Shown: positions 20,317 to 29,613 of the stretch, one piece after another | Layout: the number at the start of each line of letters is the position of its first letter | How positions within the stretch are numbered: the stretch's first letter is position 1 | From: Mixta tenebrionis | GTDB lineage: Bacteria; Pseudomonadota; Gammaproteobacteria; Enterobacterales; Enterobacteriaceae | Direction of reading: 5' to 3' | NCBI RefSeq assembly: GCF_006517625.1 | Contig: NZ_VHQI01000004.1 | Coordinates: forward strand, 142,771 to 206,770 | Length of the DNA: 64,000 nt | The notes under the pieces: generated by a model | Database searches by the model: none | What the model was told of the DNA's origin: nothing | The model's input: the letters and a program-made list of their open reading frames with translations, nothing else | Made by a program: the position numbers and the translations under genes

Positions 20317-21531
20317 ATGAAAATTGTTAAAGCTGAAGTGTTTGTTACCTGCCCCGGCAGGAATTTTGTCACCCTTAAAATCACCACGGACGAAGGCCTG
20401 ACCGGCATCGGCGACGCCACGCTCAACGGGCGCGAGCTGCCGGTCGCCTCTTATCTGAAAGATCATATCTGCCCGCAGCTGATTGGCCGCGATGCGCACC
20501 AGATCGAAGATATCTGGCAGTTCTTTTATAAAGGCGCCTACTGGCGTCGCGGGCCGGTCACTATGTCCGCTATCTCCGCCGTCGATATGGCGCTGTGGGA
20601 TATCAAAGCAAAAGCAGCCAATATGCCGCTCTACCAGCTGCTGGGCGGCGCTTCACGCACCGGCGTTATGGTTTACTGCCACACCACCGGCCACACCATC
20701 GATGAAGTGCTGGAAGATTACGCGCGTCATAAAGAGATGGGCTTTAAGGCGATTCGCGTCCAGTGCGGCGTGCCGGGGATGAAAACCACCTACGGCATGG
20801 CGAAAGGCAAAGGGCTGGCCTATGAGCCGGCAACCAAAGGCAACTGGCCGGAAGAGCAGCTCTGGTCTACTGAAAAATATCTCGATTTCACGCCGAAGCT
20901 GTTTGAAGCGGTGCGCGATCGCTTCGGCTTTGACGAGCACCTGCTGCACGATATGCACCACCGTCTGACGCCGATCGAAGCGGCCCGCTTCGGCAAACGC
21001 ATCGAGGATTACCGCCTGTTCTGGATGGAAGATCCGACGCCGGCGGAAAACCAGGAGTGCTTCCGTCTGATCCGCCAGCATACCGTTACGCCGATCGCCG
21101 TGGGCGAAGTCTTTAACAGTATCTGGGACTGCAAGCAGCTGATTGAAGAACAGCTGATCGACTATATCCGCACCACCATCACCCACGCAGGCGGCATCAC
21201 CGGCATGCGCCGCATCGCCGATTTCGCCTCGCTCTACCAGGTTCGCACCGGCTCGCACGGCCCGTCCGATCTTTCACCTATCTGCATGGCGGCGGCGCTG
21301 CACTTCGATCTCTGGGTGCCGAACTTCGGCGTGCAGGAATATATGGGTTACTCCGAGCAGATGCTGGAGCTGTTCCCCCATAACTGGACCTTCGATAACG
21401 GCTATATGCATCCGGGCGACAAGCCGGGCCTCGGCATCGAATTCGATGAGAAGCTGGCGGCGAAATACCCCTACGATCCGGCCTATCTGCCGGTGGCGCG
21501 TCTGGAAGACGGCACGCTGTGGAACTGGTAA
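20317..21531 (+). CDS. rspA: RspA, ManD-type mannonate/altronate dehydratase
   Basis: Enolase-superfamily sugar-acid dehydratase of 404 residues (E. coli RspA 404). ManD-family enzymes dehydrate D-mannonate (some also other hexonates) to 2-keto-3-deoxygluconate using Mg2+. Metal-ligand and catalytic blocks are visible: [29 protein letters not shown] and the C-terminal [23 protein letters not shown] precedes ATG 20317. It is the first gene of an rspA-rspB-MFS-reductase cluster. Whether it is a high- or low-activity ManD cannot be told from reading. Confidence 0.93.
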   Translation: MKIVKAEVFVTCPGRNFVTLKITTDEGLTGIGDATLNGRELPVASYLKDHICPQLIGRDAHQIEDIWQFFYKGAYWRRGPVTMSAISAVDMALWDIKAKAANMPLYQLLGGASRTGVMVYCHTTGHTIDEVLEDYARHKEMGFKAIRVQCGVPGMKTTYGMAKGKGLAYEPATKGNWPEEQLWSTEKYLDFTPKLFEAVRDRFGFDEHLLHDMHHRLTPIEAARFGKRIEDYRLFWMEDPTPAENQECFRLIRQHTVTPIAVGEVFNSIWDCKQLIEEQLIDYIRTTITHAGGITGMRRIADFASLYQVRTGSHGPSDLSPICMAAALHFDLWVPNFGVQEYMGYSEQMLELFPHNWTFDNGYMHPGDKPGLGIEFDEKLAAKYPYDPAYLPVARLEDGTLWNW

Positions 21532-21541
21532 GGAGAACACT

Positions 21542-22552
21542 ATGAAAAGCGTCGTTATTGAACAGCCGAACGAACTGCGCATTCAGGATCGTCCGCTGCC
21601 TGAACCCGCCGCAGGCGAAGTGCGCGTTAAAGTACGCTACGCCAGCATCTGCGGCTCTGACGTACATATCTGGCACGGTCACAACCCTTTTGCCCGCTAT
21701 CCGCGCGTTATCGGCCATGAGTTTTTCGGCGTAATCGACGCCGTCGGTCCCGGCGTGGACAGCGGACGCATCGGCGAACGCGTGGCGGTCGATCCGGTGG
21801 TCAGCTGCGGCCACTGCTACCCCTGTTCGGTAGGGCGTCCCAATGTTTGCCGGGAGCTGCAGGTAATCGGCGTCCACCGCGACGGCGGCTTTAGCCAGTA
21901 TGCCGTTGCGCCCGCCAGCAATGCCTGGCGAGTGCCGGACAGCATCCCCGATAAGCTGGCCAGCCTGATTGAACCCTTTACCATCGCGGCCAATATCGCC
22001 GCCTTCCTGAAACCGACCGCGCAGGATATTGCGCTGGTTTACGGCGCCGGGCCGATGGGCCTGACGGCAATCCAGGCGCTGAAGGGCGTTTACGGCGTGC
22101 AGCAGGTGCTGGTGGCCGATCGTCTGCCGGAACGTCTGGCGATGGCGAAAGAGAACGGCGCCGACGCGGTATTCAACAACAGCGAGACGCCGCTGGCCGC
22201 CCAGCTGGAAGGCGTGCAGCCAACGCTGATTATCGATGCCGCCTGCCATCCCTCTATCCTGGCCGAAGCGGCGGCGCTGGCTTCGCCGGCGGCGCGTATC
22301 GGGCTGCTCGGCTTTTCCGCCGAGCCCTGCACCATCACGCAGCAGAGCCTGACCAGTAAAGAGCTGTCGCTGTTTACCTCACGGCTTAACAGCCATCGCT
22401 TCCCACAGGTAATCGAGTGGATGGAGCGCGGCGCTATCCAGCCGGAGAAGCTGGTGACGCATTACTTCCCGCTGGAACAGGTTGAGCAGGCGATGACGCT
22501 GTTTGAAAAAGATCCGCGCACCTGTTGCAAAGTTATTTTATCTGTTGAATAA
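21542..22552 (+). CDS. rspB: RspB, zinc-dependent dehydrogenase
   Basis: Medium-chain alcohol dehydrogenase of 336 residues (E. coli RspB 339) that starts 10 bases after rspA with SD AAGGAG. Catalytic zinc ligands lie in ICGSDVHIWHGH and GHEFFG. The four structural-zinc cysteines are CGHCYPCSVGRPNVC, and the Rossmann loop is VYGAGPMGLTAI. E. coli RspB is reported to be linked to rspA in starvation sensing; related enzymes oxidise sugar acids such as L-gulonate. Probably oxidises a hexonate that then enters the RspA/reductase route. Confidence 0.92.
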   Translation: MKSVVIEQPNELRIQDRPLPEPAAGEVRVKVRYASICGSDVHIWHGHNPFARYPRVIGHEFFGVIDAVGPGVDSGRIGERVAVDPVVSCGHCYPCSVGRPNVCRELQVIGVHRDGGFSQYAVAPASNAWRVPDSIPDKLASLIEPFTIAANIAAFLKPTAQDIALVYGAGPMGLTAIQALKGVYGVQQVLVADRLPERLAMAKENGADAVFNNSETPLAAQLEGVQPTLIIDAACHPSILAEAAALASPAARIGLLGFSAEPCTITQQSLTSKELSLFTSRLNSHRFPQVIEWMERGAIQPEKLVTHYFPLEQVEQAMTLFEKDPRTCCKVILSVE

Positions 22553-22561
22553 GCCAGGGTC

Positions 22562-22578
22562 GGGCGGCCACGCCGCCC
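22562..22578 (+). other. Intercistronic GC hairpin after rspB
   Basis: GGGCGGC, loop CAC, GCCGCCC, a perfect 7-bp stem. An AT-rich dyad (CCGTAAAATATT with AATATTACGG, 22581-22613) follows and reaches the SD of the next gene. There is no T-run, so partial attenuation or mRNA stabilisation is likelier than full termination. Confidence 0.5.
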
Positions 22579-22620
22579 TCCCGTAAAATATTATAATTAT
22601 CAAAATATTACGGAGATACC

Positions 22621-23904
22621 ATGTTCAAGAATCTACGCTGGACCATCGTACTTCTGCTGTTTTTGGTCTACATGATCAACTACCTCGATCGCGTTGCCCT
22701 CTCGCTCACCGTACCGATGATCGAAAAAGATCTGATGCTCAATGCTGAACAGTTCGGCATGATTTTCGGCAGCTTCTTTTTCGGCTATGCGCTGTTTAAC
22801 TTTATTGGCGGCCTCGCCACCGATAAATATGGCCCGACGCTGGTTATGGGCCTCGCCGTCGGCATGTGGTCGCTGTTCTGCGGCCTGACCGCTATCGCCA
22901 CCGGCTTCTGGTCGATGCTGATTCTGCGCGTGCTGTTCGGCATGGCGGAAGGCCCGATTTGCGCCTCGGCCAACAAGGCGATTAACGGCTGGTTCCCGAA
23001 AAAACAGGCGGCGACCGCTATGGGCTTCCTGAGCGCCGGCTCACCGCTGGGCGGCGCCGTCGCCGGGCCGATTATCGGCTACCTGGCGCTGGCGTTCGGC
23101 TGGCGTCCGGCGTTCGTTATCATCTGCTCAATCGGCATCGTCTGGATGGTTATCTGGTTCTTTGTCGCCGCCGATAATCCGGCGCGCAGCAAACGCGTCT
23201 CCGCCGAAGAGCGCGCGCTGATTGAGAAACTGAAAGAGGCGCAGCCGGGCGATGAGCCGGAGCTGTCGCAGGCGTCACACGGCCTCGGCTACTATCTGCG
23301 CCAGCCGATTATCCTGGTCACCGCCTTCGCCTTTTTCTGCTACAACTACATCCTGTTCTTTTTCCTCAGCTGGTTCCCGGCCTATCTGGTGCAGGCGCAC
23401 GGGCTGGATATTAAATCGATGAGTATGACCACCGTGATTCCGTGGATCGTCGGCTTCGTCGGCCTGGCGCTGGGCGGCTGGATTTCTGATAAAATCTTCA
23501 ACATCACCGGGCGACTGCTGCTGTCACGAAAAATTGTGCTGGTGGTCGCGTTACTGGCTGCTGCGCTTTGTGTCGCGCTGGCGGGTACGGTAGAAGGAGT
23601 GACGTCTGCGGTGCTGCTGATGTCGATATCCATCTTCTTCCTCTATATTACCGGGGCTATTTACTGGGCGATCATTCAGGACGTGGTGCATAAAAGCCGC
23701 GTGGGCGGCATCAGCGGCTTTATCCACCTGGTGGGCAGCATTTCCGGCATTATCGGCCCGATCGTTACCGGCTTTATCGTGCAGCATACCGGCAAGTTCG
23801 ACAGCGCCTTTGTGCTGGCGGGCGTTATCGCCGCGCTCGGCGCCTTCCTGGTACTGTTTGTGATTAAAAGCCCTAAAGCCAGCAGCACCCCCGTTTCAGC
23901 CTAA
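22621..23904 (+). CDS. MFS transporter, anion:cation symporter (ACS) family, sugar-acid type
   Basis: Inner-membrane transporter of 427 residues with 12 helices, resembling GudP/ExuT/YdfJ-type hexuronate and hexarate importers. The first helices read LVYMINYLDRVALSLTVP, and TM4 has FGMAEGPICASANKAINGWFPKKQ, both characteristic of the ACS group. Its position between rspB and a mannonate oxidoreductase matches the E. coli rspAB-ydfJ/ydfI locus, so import of a hexonate or hexuronate feeding RspA is inferred. ATG 22621 follows SD CGGAG. Confidence 0.87.
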   Translation: MFKNLRWTIVLLLFLVYMINYLDRVALSLTVPMIEKDLMLNAEQFGMIFGSFFFGYALFNFIGGLATDKYGPTLVMGLAVGMWSLFCGLTAIATGFWSMLILRVLFGMAEGPICASANKAINGWFPKKQAATAMGFLSAGSPLGGAVAGPIIGYLALAFGWRPAFVIICSIGIVWMVIWFFVAADNPARSKRVSAEERALIEKLKEAQPGDEPELSQASHGLGYYLRQPIILVTAFAFFCYNYILFFFLSWFPAYLVQAHGLDIKSMSMTTVIPWIVGFVGLALGGWISDKIFNITGRLLLSRKIVLVVALLAAALCVALAGTVEGVTSAVLLMSISIFFLYITGAIYWAIIQDVVHKSRVGGISGFIHLVGSISGIIGPIVTGFIVQHTGKFDSAFVLAGVIAALGAFLVLFVIKSPKASSTPVSA

Positions 23905-23911
23905 TTTTTCC

Positions 23912-23933
23912 GGCGCGCTCCGGCGCGCCTTTT
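23912..23933 (+). terminator. Intrinsic-terminator-like hairpin inside the rsp cluster
   Basis: GGCGCG, loop CTCCGG, CGCGCC, then TTTT. It lies between the MFS gene and the reductase gene on the same strand, so it could lower expression of the downstream gene. Confidence 0.55.
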
Positions 23934-23957
23934 ACGTTAAGTCAGAAGGACTCTTCC

Positions 23958-25430
23958 ATGCTATCCGTTGAGACATTGGCCAACGACGTTAAACTTCCCG
24001 ACTATGACCGCGCCCGCCTGCGTCCGCGCATTCTGCATATCGGCTTCGGCGCCTTTCATCGCGCCCACCAGGCCGTCTGCGCCGATCGCCTGGCGCGCGA
24101 GCAGCAGAGCGACTGGGGTTATATCGAGTGCGAAATTAATTTGCAGAGCACCAGCGATCTGATCGGCGCGCTGCGTAAGCAGGATCATCTTTACAGCGTC
24201 ACCGAAATGGCGGACAGCGGCAAAACCTCGCGCGTTATCGGCGCCCTGTGCGCGGCTATCGACGCGCGCACCGACGGCATTGATGCCGTCATTGAAGCGA
24301 TGAGCCAGCCGGAGATCGCCATCGTCTCCATGACGGTGACGGAGAAAGGCTACTGCCACCATCCGGCCACCGGCGAGCTGAACCTGGAACATCCGTTTAT
24401 TCAGCACGATCTTGCTCATCCCGATGCGCCGCAGTCGCTGCCGGGCGTGATCCTGGCCGCTATTCGCCGCCGCCGCGATCGCGGCCTGCCGCCCTTCAGC
24501 GTAATGTCCTGCGATAACATGCCGGAAAACGGCCACGTCACGCGTAACGTCGTGGTACAGCTGGCGCAGGCGCAGGATGCGGCGCTCGCTGACTATATCC
24601 GTCAGCACCTGACCTTCCCTTCCACCATGGTAGACCGCATCGTACCGGCAATGACGCAGGAAGCGCTGGATGCGCTGGGCGAAAAGCTGGGCTGCTACGA
24701 TCCGGTAGCCGTACAGTGCGAACCCTTTTTCCAGTGGGTAATCGAGGATAATTTCGTTAACGGACGTCCGGCCTGGGAAAAAGCAGGCGCGGAGCTGGTG
24801 CAGGATGTGCTGCCTTTTGAAGAGATGAAGCTGCGCATGCTGAACGGCAGCCACTCTTTCCTCGCCTACCTCGGCTACCTGGCCGGCTATCAGCACATCA
24901 GCGACTGCATGGCCGACGAGCACTTCCTGCGCGCCGCCCATACGCTGATGCTGGCCGAGCAGGCGCCGACGCTGCGCACGCAAAATGTCGATCTTAACGC
25001 CTATGCCGATTCGCTGATCGCCCGCTATAAAAACCGCGCCATTAAGCACCGCACCTGGCAAATCGCCTCCGACGGCACGCAAAAGCTGCCGCAGCGCTGG
25101 CTCGACAGCATTCGCTGGCATCTGGCGCATCAGAGCCGCTTCGATCTGCTGGCGCTGGGCGTAGCGGGCTGGATACGCTATGTCAGCGGCGTCGATGAAC
25201 AGGGTGCGGCGATTGAGATCAACGATCCGCTGAAAGAGACGCTGGCCCAGCTGGTAAGCGAAAGCAATGACGGTGAAGCGCGCATTACCGCGCTGCTCTC
25301 GCTGCAAAAGGTATTTGGCGAAGATTTACCGGCCAATACTCAGTTTACGGCGCGCGTTCTGCATTTCTATCAGCAGCTACAGCAATACGGAGCAAAAGAA
25401 ACCGTTAAGCAGGTTATAACAAGCTATTGA
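23958..25430 (+). CDS. Mannitol dehydrogenase family protein, probable fructuronate/tagaturonate-type reductase
   Basis: NAD(H)-dependent polyol/uronate dehydrogenase of 490 residues, close in length to UxuB (486) and E. coli YdfI/RspD (486). N-terminal nucleotide-binding fold (ILHIGFGAFHRAHQAVCAD), then the family catalytic lysine region with EEMKLRMLNGSHSFLAYLGY (about 290-309). With RspA it makes a coherent route: fructuronate reduced to mannonate, then dehydrated to 2-keto-3-deoxygluconate. The alternative is tagaturonate/altronate. SD AGAAGGA precedes ATG 23958. Confidence 0.88.
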   Translation: MLSVETLANDVKLPDYDRARLRPRILHIGFGAFHRAHQAVCADRLAREQQSDWGYIECEINLQSTSDLIGALRKQDHLYSVTEMADSGKTSRVIGALCAAIDARTDGIDAVIEAMSQPEIAIVSMTVTEKGYCHHPATGELNLEHPFIQHDLAHPDAPQSLPGVILAAIRRRRDRGLPPFSVMSCDNMPENGHVTRNVVVQLAQAQDAALADYIRQHLTFPSTMVDRIVPAMTQEALDALGEKLGCYDPVAVQCEPFFQWVIEDNFVNGRPAWEKAGAELVQDVLPFEEMKLRMLNGSHSFLAYLGYLAGYQHISDCMADEHFLRAAHTLMLAEQAPTLRTQNVDLNAYADSLIARYKNRAIKHRTWQIASDGTQKLPQRWLDSIRWHLAHQSRFDLLALGVAGWIRYVSGVDEQGAAIEINDPLKETLAQLVSESNDGEARITALLSLQKVFGEDLPANTQFTARVLHFYQQLQQYGAKETVKQVITSY

Positions 25431-25517
25431 TTACGCCTGTAAAAAAGCGCTGGCGCGGAGTGGGCGGTCTGTTTAGACTGAACGCTTTCGCGTCCAGCCA
25501 GCTCAGGAAGTTATCGC

Positions 25518-26204
25518 ATGTCGATACCCTACACCATTACTACCAGCGAACCCGTTAACCAGCAGATCTACCGCTTTCTGCGTCGGGATATCGTGACCTG
25601 TGTTATTCCTCCGGGTTCGCTGCTGTCAGAGAAAGAGGTCTCCTCCCGCTTCAATATCTCACGCCAGCCGGTGCGCGAAGCCTTTATTAAGCTGGCGGAA
25701 GCCGGGCTGGTGCAGATTCTGCCGCAGCGCGGCACCTTTGTGCGTAAGATTTCCGCGCAGCGCGTGGCCGATGGCCGCTTTATTCGCGAGGCCGTTGAAA
25801 TTGCCGTGGTGCGCCGTGCAGCAACCGAGGCCGCGCCCGAAGCGCTGATGGCGCTGGAGCATAATCTTCAACTGCAAAAAATCACGGCGCAGCGTCAGGA
25901 TGCTCAGGCGTTCCTGCAGCTGGATGATGAGTTTCACCGGCTTATCGCGCAAAGCATCAACTGCGAGCTGGCGTGGGAAACGGTAGAAAATATCAAGGCC
26001 ACCATGGATCGCGTGCGCTTCCTGACGCTCAGCAACGTCTCTCCGCCGGAAAGCGTGATTGAGCAGCACGAGGAGATCTTCAGCACCCTGCGTAATAAAG
26101 ACGCCGACGGCGCCGAACAGGCGATGCGTCGTCATCTTCAGGAGATGATTTTCTCCATTACCCCGATTGCGGAACAGAATAGCGAATGGTTTGAACCCTG
26201 CTGA
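25518..26204 (+). CDS. rspR: RspR-like GntR/FadR-family repressor
   Basis: Transcription factor of 228 residues, the same length as E. coli RspR (YdfH), with strong visible similarity. The N-terminal winged helix (about 12-75) includes PGSLLSEKEVSSRFNISRQPVREAFIKLAEAG. The FCD effector domain (about 85-215) has metal-site features such as DDEFHRLI and EQHEEIFSTLR. It probably represses the rspA promoter at the TGGTAGTACGA site. SD CAGGAAG precedes ATG 25518. It converges on thiD. Confidence 0.9.
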   Translation: MSIPYTITTSEPVNQQIYRFLRRDIVTCVIPPGSLLSEKEVSSRFNISRQPVREAFIKLAEAGLVQILPQRGTFVRKISAQRVADGRFIREAVEIAVVRRAATEAAPEALMALEHNLQLQKITAQRQDAQAFLQLDDEFHRLIAQSINCELAWETVENIKATMDRVRFLTLSNVSPPESVIEQHEEIFSTLRNKDADGAEQAMRRHLQEMIFSITPIAEQNSEWFEPC

Positions 26205-26231
26205 CGCAGGGCGCTATCCCACCGTGAACCG

Positions 26232-27032
26232 CTACCACCAGCGATAGAAATGATGCACTGGCCCCTGGCCTTTACCCACCTGTAACGTATCGGCCTGCGC
26301 CAGCGCGCCCTGGAGCCACGCTTTCGCTGCCGCTACGGTGCTGGCCCAGTCGCTATGACGTGGCCGCAGCGCAGTAAGCGCCGCAGAAAGCGTACAGCCG
26401 GTGCCGTGCGTGTTACGGGTGGCGATGCGCGGCGCGGTAAAGCGCTGTTCGCCTTGCTGAGTAAACAACCAGTCCGGGCTTTCAATATCGCTGAGATGGC
26501 CGCCTTTGATCAACACCGCCTCGCAGCCCAGCTCCAGCAGCGCTCTGCCCTGTTGCTTCATCTCATTTTCATCGCGAGCGTGGCGGGTTTCCAGCAGCGC
26601 CGCCGCCTCCGGCAGGTTAGGCGTGATCAGCGATACCTGCGGCAGCAAACGCTGGCGCAGCGTTTTTACCGCCTGCGGCGACAGCAGCGCATCGCCGCTT
26701 TTTGCCAGCATGACGGTATCAAGCACTACCCAGGGGATAACCGCGCGCGCCAGCCTTTCCGCCACCGCCTCAACGATATCGCTCTCCGCCAGCATACCGA
26801 TTTTAACGCTATCGATACGCACATCTTCCAGTACCGCATCCAGCTGCGCGGCGACAAACTGCGGCTCAACGCGATAAACCGACCGCACGCCGCAGGTATT
26901 CTGCGCTACCAGCGCGGTAATCACGCTGGTGCCGTAAGCGCCCAGTGCGGAAAAAGTTTTTAAATCGGCCTGAATGCCTGCCCCGCCGCTGGGATCGGTG
27001 CCGGCGATAGTTAACGCATTAATGCGCATCAT
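26232..27032 (-). CDS. thiD: ThiD, hydroxymethylpyrimidine (phosphate) kinase
   Basis: Phosphorylates HMP to HMP-P and HMP-PP in thiamine biosynthesis and salvage. 266 residues, the same as E. coli. Ribokinase-like motifs: N-terminal [20 protein letters not shown], anion-hole [12 protein letters not shown] near the C-terminus, and [11 protein letters not shown]. The frame is open to 27059, but ATG 27032 (or 27029) has GGAG at the right distance and overlaps the thiM stop (ATGA), giving the normal N-terminus. Cotranscribed with thiM under the TPP riboswitch. Confidence 0.95.
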   Translation of the reverse strand: MMRINALTIAGTDPSGGAGIQADLKTFSALGAYGTSVITALVAQNTCGVRSVYRVEPQFVAAQLDAVLEDVRIDSVKIGMLAESDIVEAVAERLARAVIPWVVLDTVMLAKSGDALLSPQAVKTLRQRLLPQVSLITPNLPEAAALLETRHARDENEMKQQGRALLELGCEAVLIKGGHLSDIESPDWLFTQQGEQRFTAPRIATRNTHGTGCTLSAALTALRPRHSDWASTVAAAKAWLQGALAQADTLQVGKGQGPVHHFYRWW

Positions 27033-27820
27033 TTCAGTTTCTCCTCGTTCAGATTCCACAGCGCATCGAGAAATGCCGGCAGAAAGCTGCCCGGCCCGCT
27101 CGCTTCGGAGGCGGCCTGGGCGCCCGCGCAGGCCATAACGCGGCAGGCGCTGGCGACGTGCTGCAATCTGTCGCCCGGCAGCGCGGTAAAGCCTGCAACC
27201 ACCGCCGACAGCGCGCAGCCGGTGCCGACCACGCGCGTCATCAGCGGCGATCCGCCCGGTACGGCAAACGTACGTTCGCCGTCGGTCACGTAGTCCACCT
27301 CGCCGGTTATTACCACAATGCTCTGGCAGCGCTGCGCCAGATGCTGTGCGGCAGCCAGCGCCTCCTCCGCCTGATGCCGGGTATCCACCCCGCGCCCGCC
27401 GCCCTGCTGCAGCGACAGCGCAAGAATTTCAGAGGCGTTGCCGCGAATGGCGGCGGGCTTTAACGCCAGCAGCTGCTGGCAAAAGGCGCTGCGCATATCC
27501 AGCGTCCCCACCGCGACCGGATCGAGCGTCCAGGGCGTAGCGCTGGCGCAGGCCGACTGCACCGCAGCCTGCATTGCTTCCGCACGTGCATGAGTTAGCG
27601 TGCCAACGTTAACCAACAACGCATCGGCAATAGCGCTGAACTGTGCCGCTTCTCCGGCATCGATAACCATTGCCGGCGAAGCGTGCAGCGCCAGCAGCAC
27701 ATTAGCGGTAAAGGACTGGACCACATCATTGGTCATGCAGTGGATTAGCGGCGCGCGCTGGCGGAAGAGAGAAAGAGATTGCGCAACAAGCGCGGTATCA
27801 GGCAGGTCAGGTTGTTTCAT
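27029..27820 (-). CDS. thiM: ThiM, hydroxyethylthiazole kinase
   Basis: Salvages the thiazole half of thiamine by phosphorylating 4-methyl-5-(2-hydroxyethyl)thiazole. 263 residues (E. coli 262). Family signatures visible are [21 protein letters not shown] near the N-terminus, the motif RGNASEIL, and the catalytic loop [15 protein letters not shown]. First gene of the thiMD operon; SD GGGAG precedes ATG 27820. Its leader carries the riboswitch. Confidence 0.95.
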   Translation of the reverse strand: MKQPDLPDTALVAQSLSLFRQRAPLIHCMTNDVVQSFTANVLLALHASPAMVIDAGEAAQFSAIADALLVNVGTLTHARAEAMQAAVQSACASATPWTLDPVAVGTLDMRSAFCQQLLALKPAAIRGNASEILALSLQQGGGRGVDTRHQAEEALAAAQHLAQRCQSIVVITGEVDYVTDGERTFAVPGGSPLMTRVVGTGCALSAVVAGFTALPGDRLQHVASACRVMACAGAQAASEASGPGSFLPAFLDALWNLNEEKLK

Positions 27821-27865
27821 AATACTCCCGGCCGGCGCTTAAGAAGGCAATGCCGGACAGGCAGC

Positions 27866-27945
27866 TGACTTCCCTACGCTGGCATTATCCAGATCAGGTG
27901 GTACGGGTATTTCTCAGCCTTCACAAGGAAGGGCACCCCGAGTCA
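27866..27945 (-). promoter_or_regulatory. TPP riboswitch (thi box) of thiMD
   Basis: Read on the minus strand, the leader contains the diagnostic thi-box elements ACTCGGGGTGCCC, GGCTGAGAAATACCCGTA, ACCTGATCTGGATAATGCC and AGCGTAGGGAAGTCA. TGACT/AGTCA closes stem P1. The aptamer ends about 45 bases before thiM. As in E. coli thiM, ligand binding is expected to block translation initiation. Confidence 0.95.
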
Positions 27946-28176
27946 TTACTACAAGTTGTTGGGATTGAACATTAATCCTTGTCAGGATAGTAATGCCAGC
28001 AGAGAAGCTTGTAAACGGTGAAGAAGGCCTTTTTGGGGCATGAGTAATATGGTTAAGTGACAAGGTGTTTTCTTTCGTCACAAAAAACAGATTACCCCAA
28101 CCTCATTTTATTGTGCATAGGGTTATTGTTTGTAAAATAGGCACGATGATAATTTCTGTAGCAGGTAAAAGGATTT
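27946..28176. other. Intergenic region at the left edge of the AT-rich island
   Basis: About 230 bases between the thiM leader and the PAAR gene. It should hold the thiMD promoter (minus) and the PAAR gene promoter (plus). Composition becomes AT-rich from about 27950. No tRNA, attachment site or insertion sequence end was recognised. Confidence 0.5.
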
Positions 28177-29613
28177 ATGAATCACGTTGGCTCAACGGGA
28201 GGGATGCGCCCTAACGTACTGGGAAAAGGACAGGCATTAAGCGGTGATCAAACTACTACTGGAGCAAAGCTTATTCCTTCTCTGTCAGTAGGCCATATTC
28301 TTGGTCGCCGTCCAATTGTTCTGGGGGACAAAACCACGCCTTGCCCAAAATGTGGTAAAGAAGGGAAGATTATTGAAGCCGAACCACACCGCAGAATTCA
28401 TCAAATCCCTGTTGCCGTCGACAGATGCGTTGTTTTATGCGGCTGTCCTTCTGGATCTAACCGAATCATAGCCCCTCTGGGGCCGATAGGCCCAGGTACA
28501 TTCCCTTTTTATGCGCCAGCAAAATATCAGGCTGAAACGTCAACCGCAGCCACCACTCTTGTTGCCTATCAACAGCAGCAGGCAGAGCCAGAACAATATG
28601 CACAGTCAGCGAAGAAGAAAACAGGCACAGACGCTGGTTTTGCCGTTCTCCCATATGGCGGTACTACAGAAGCCTGGCAACGTCTGTTATTCACGGGCAC
28701 CCCGCCAGCAGGAGCCAAAGCACTATTCGCTACGCTGAACGGCGCAGACAAAAGTTATAAAGCCGGTTCGATTATGCTTCTGGTTGATCCTGAAAAACAG
28801 GATAGCGAGCAGATCGGGCATATGCAGGCAGCAAAAGCGCGAATTGATGCCGCGCTGGAACCGTTAACCCACGAAGAAGCTAATTTCCTGCATAAGCATT
28901 ACGCAACTATTGCCAATTTTACCAGCATTGCAGATAAAGGTATTGGCCTTGCTGCTAATCCTGTTGGAAATTATTTTGAGAATATTGAAAAAATTCTGAA
29001 AGAGATCCAAGAAGCTTATAAAAATGCCTATATGACGCGAGGCGCATTGATTGGTGAGCAGTTCTATGTAAGACGTGCACAATTGTTTAAAGAGCTTGAA
29101 AGAGAACTAAAAGTAGGCTTTCTAAACAAGGCTATGAAATTTGGCGAGTACACTAAAATAAAAAATGCTCTTGGCTTGTCAACAAGTTCAATTACTCATA
29201 AATGGAATGAGACAGGAATAAGTGATATCGAAGGTTATGCTACGCATATAGAACGGGCGGCAAAATATGTAGCAGCTATGCGCTATGTTGGCTATGTAGG
29301 GATCGGCTTTAGTGCCCTGCATTCAATCAATGAGATAAATGAGGCTTGTTCTGTTGGTCGTGAAGACGAATGTACTAAAAAGAAATATACTGAAATAGGG
29401 AGTTTTGCAGGTAGCACTGGCGGCGGTATTCTTGCAGGCGGTATGGCTGTTCCACTTTGTATAGCCATTGGCGTTGGTACTGCTGGTACAGGTGGGTTAG
29501 TTTGTGCTGTTATCGCTGGAGGGACTTTAGGTTATGCTGGCGGGGAAGCTGGCGGCTGGGGGGGAGAAAAAGTAGGAAAAACCCTTTATAACGTTACAGA
29601 AGGTTCAAAATGA
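28177..29613 (+). CDS. PAAR-domain protein with glycine-rich hydrophobic C-terminus; probable type VI secretion effector
   Basis: 478 residues. Residues about 15-98 form a PAAR-type tip domain: repeated Gly/His/Cys pattern with SGDQTTTGAKL, VLGDKTTPCPKCG and PVAVDRCVVLCGC. PAAR proteins cap the VgrG spike and carry toxins (established). A linker and an alpha-helical middle (about 240-340) follow. The last 70 residues are very Gly-rich and hydrophobic (GGGILAGGMAVPLCIAIG and later GGTLGYAGGEAGG), like glycine-zipper or pore-forming segments. A membrane-acting toxin is therefore inferred, supported by the adjoining membrane protein gene with a 4-base overlap. Codon use and base composition are AT-rich against the neighbours, suggesting transfer. 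No T6SS structural genes are in the window. SD AAAAGGA precedes ATG 28177. Confidence 0.75.
   Translation: MNHVGSTGGMRPNVLGKGQALSGDQTTTGAKLIPSLSVGHILGRRPIVLGDKTTPCPKCGKEGKIIEAEPHRRIHQIPVAVDRCVVLCGCPSGSNRIIAPLGPIGPGTFPFYAPAKYQAETSTAATTLVAYQQQQAEPEQYAQSAKKKTGTDAGFAVLPYGGTTEAWQRLLFTGTPPAGAKALFATLNGADKSYKAGSIMLLVDPEKQDSEQIGHMQAAKARIDAALEPLTHEEANFLHKHYATIANFTSIADKGIGLAANPVGNYFENIEKILKEIQEAYKNAYMTRGALIGEQFYVRRAQLFKELERELKVGFLNKAMKFGEYTKIKNALGLSTSSITHKWNETGISDIEGYATHIERAAKYVAAMRYVGYVGIGFSALHSINEINEACSVGREDECTKKKYTEIGSFAGSTGGGILAGGMAVPLCIAIGVGTAGTGGLVCAVIAGGTLGYAGGEAGGWGGEKVGKTLYNVTEGSK

Noticed and set aside
21446-21541. Upstream extension of rspB overlapping rspA
   Set aside because: Only an open frame; ATG 21542 has AAGGAG and gives the usual N-terminus.
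23961-25307. Minus-strand frame of 448 codons
   Set aside because: Shadow of the mannonate-type oxidoreductase gene, whose plus-strand product is clearly recognisable.
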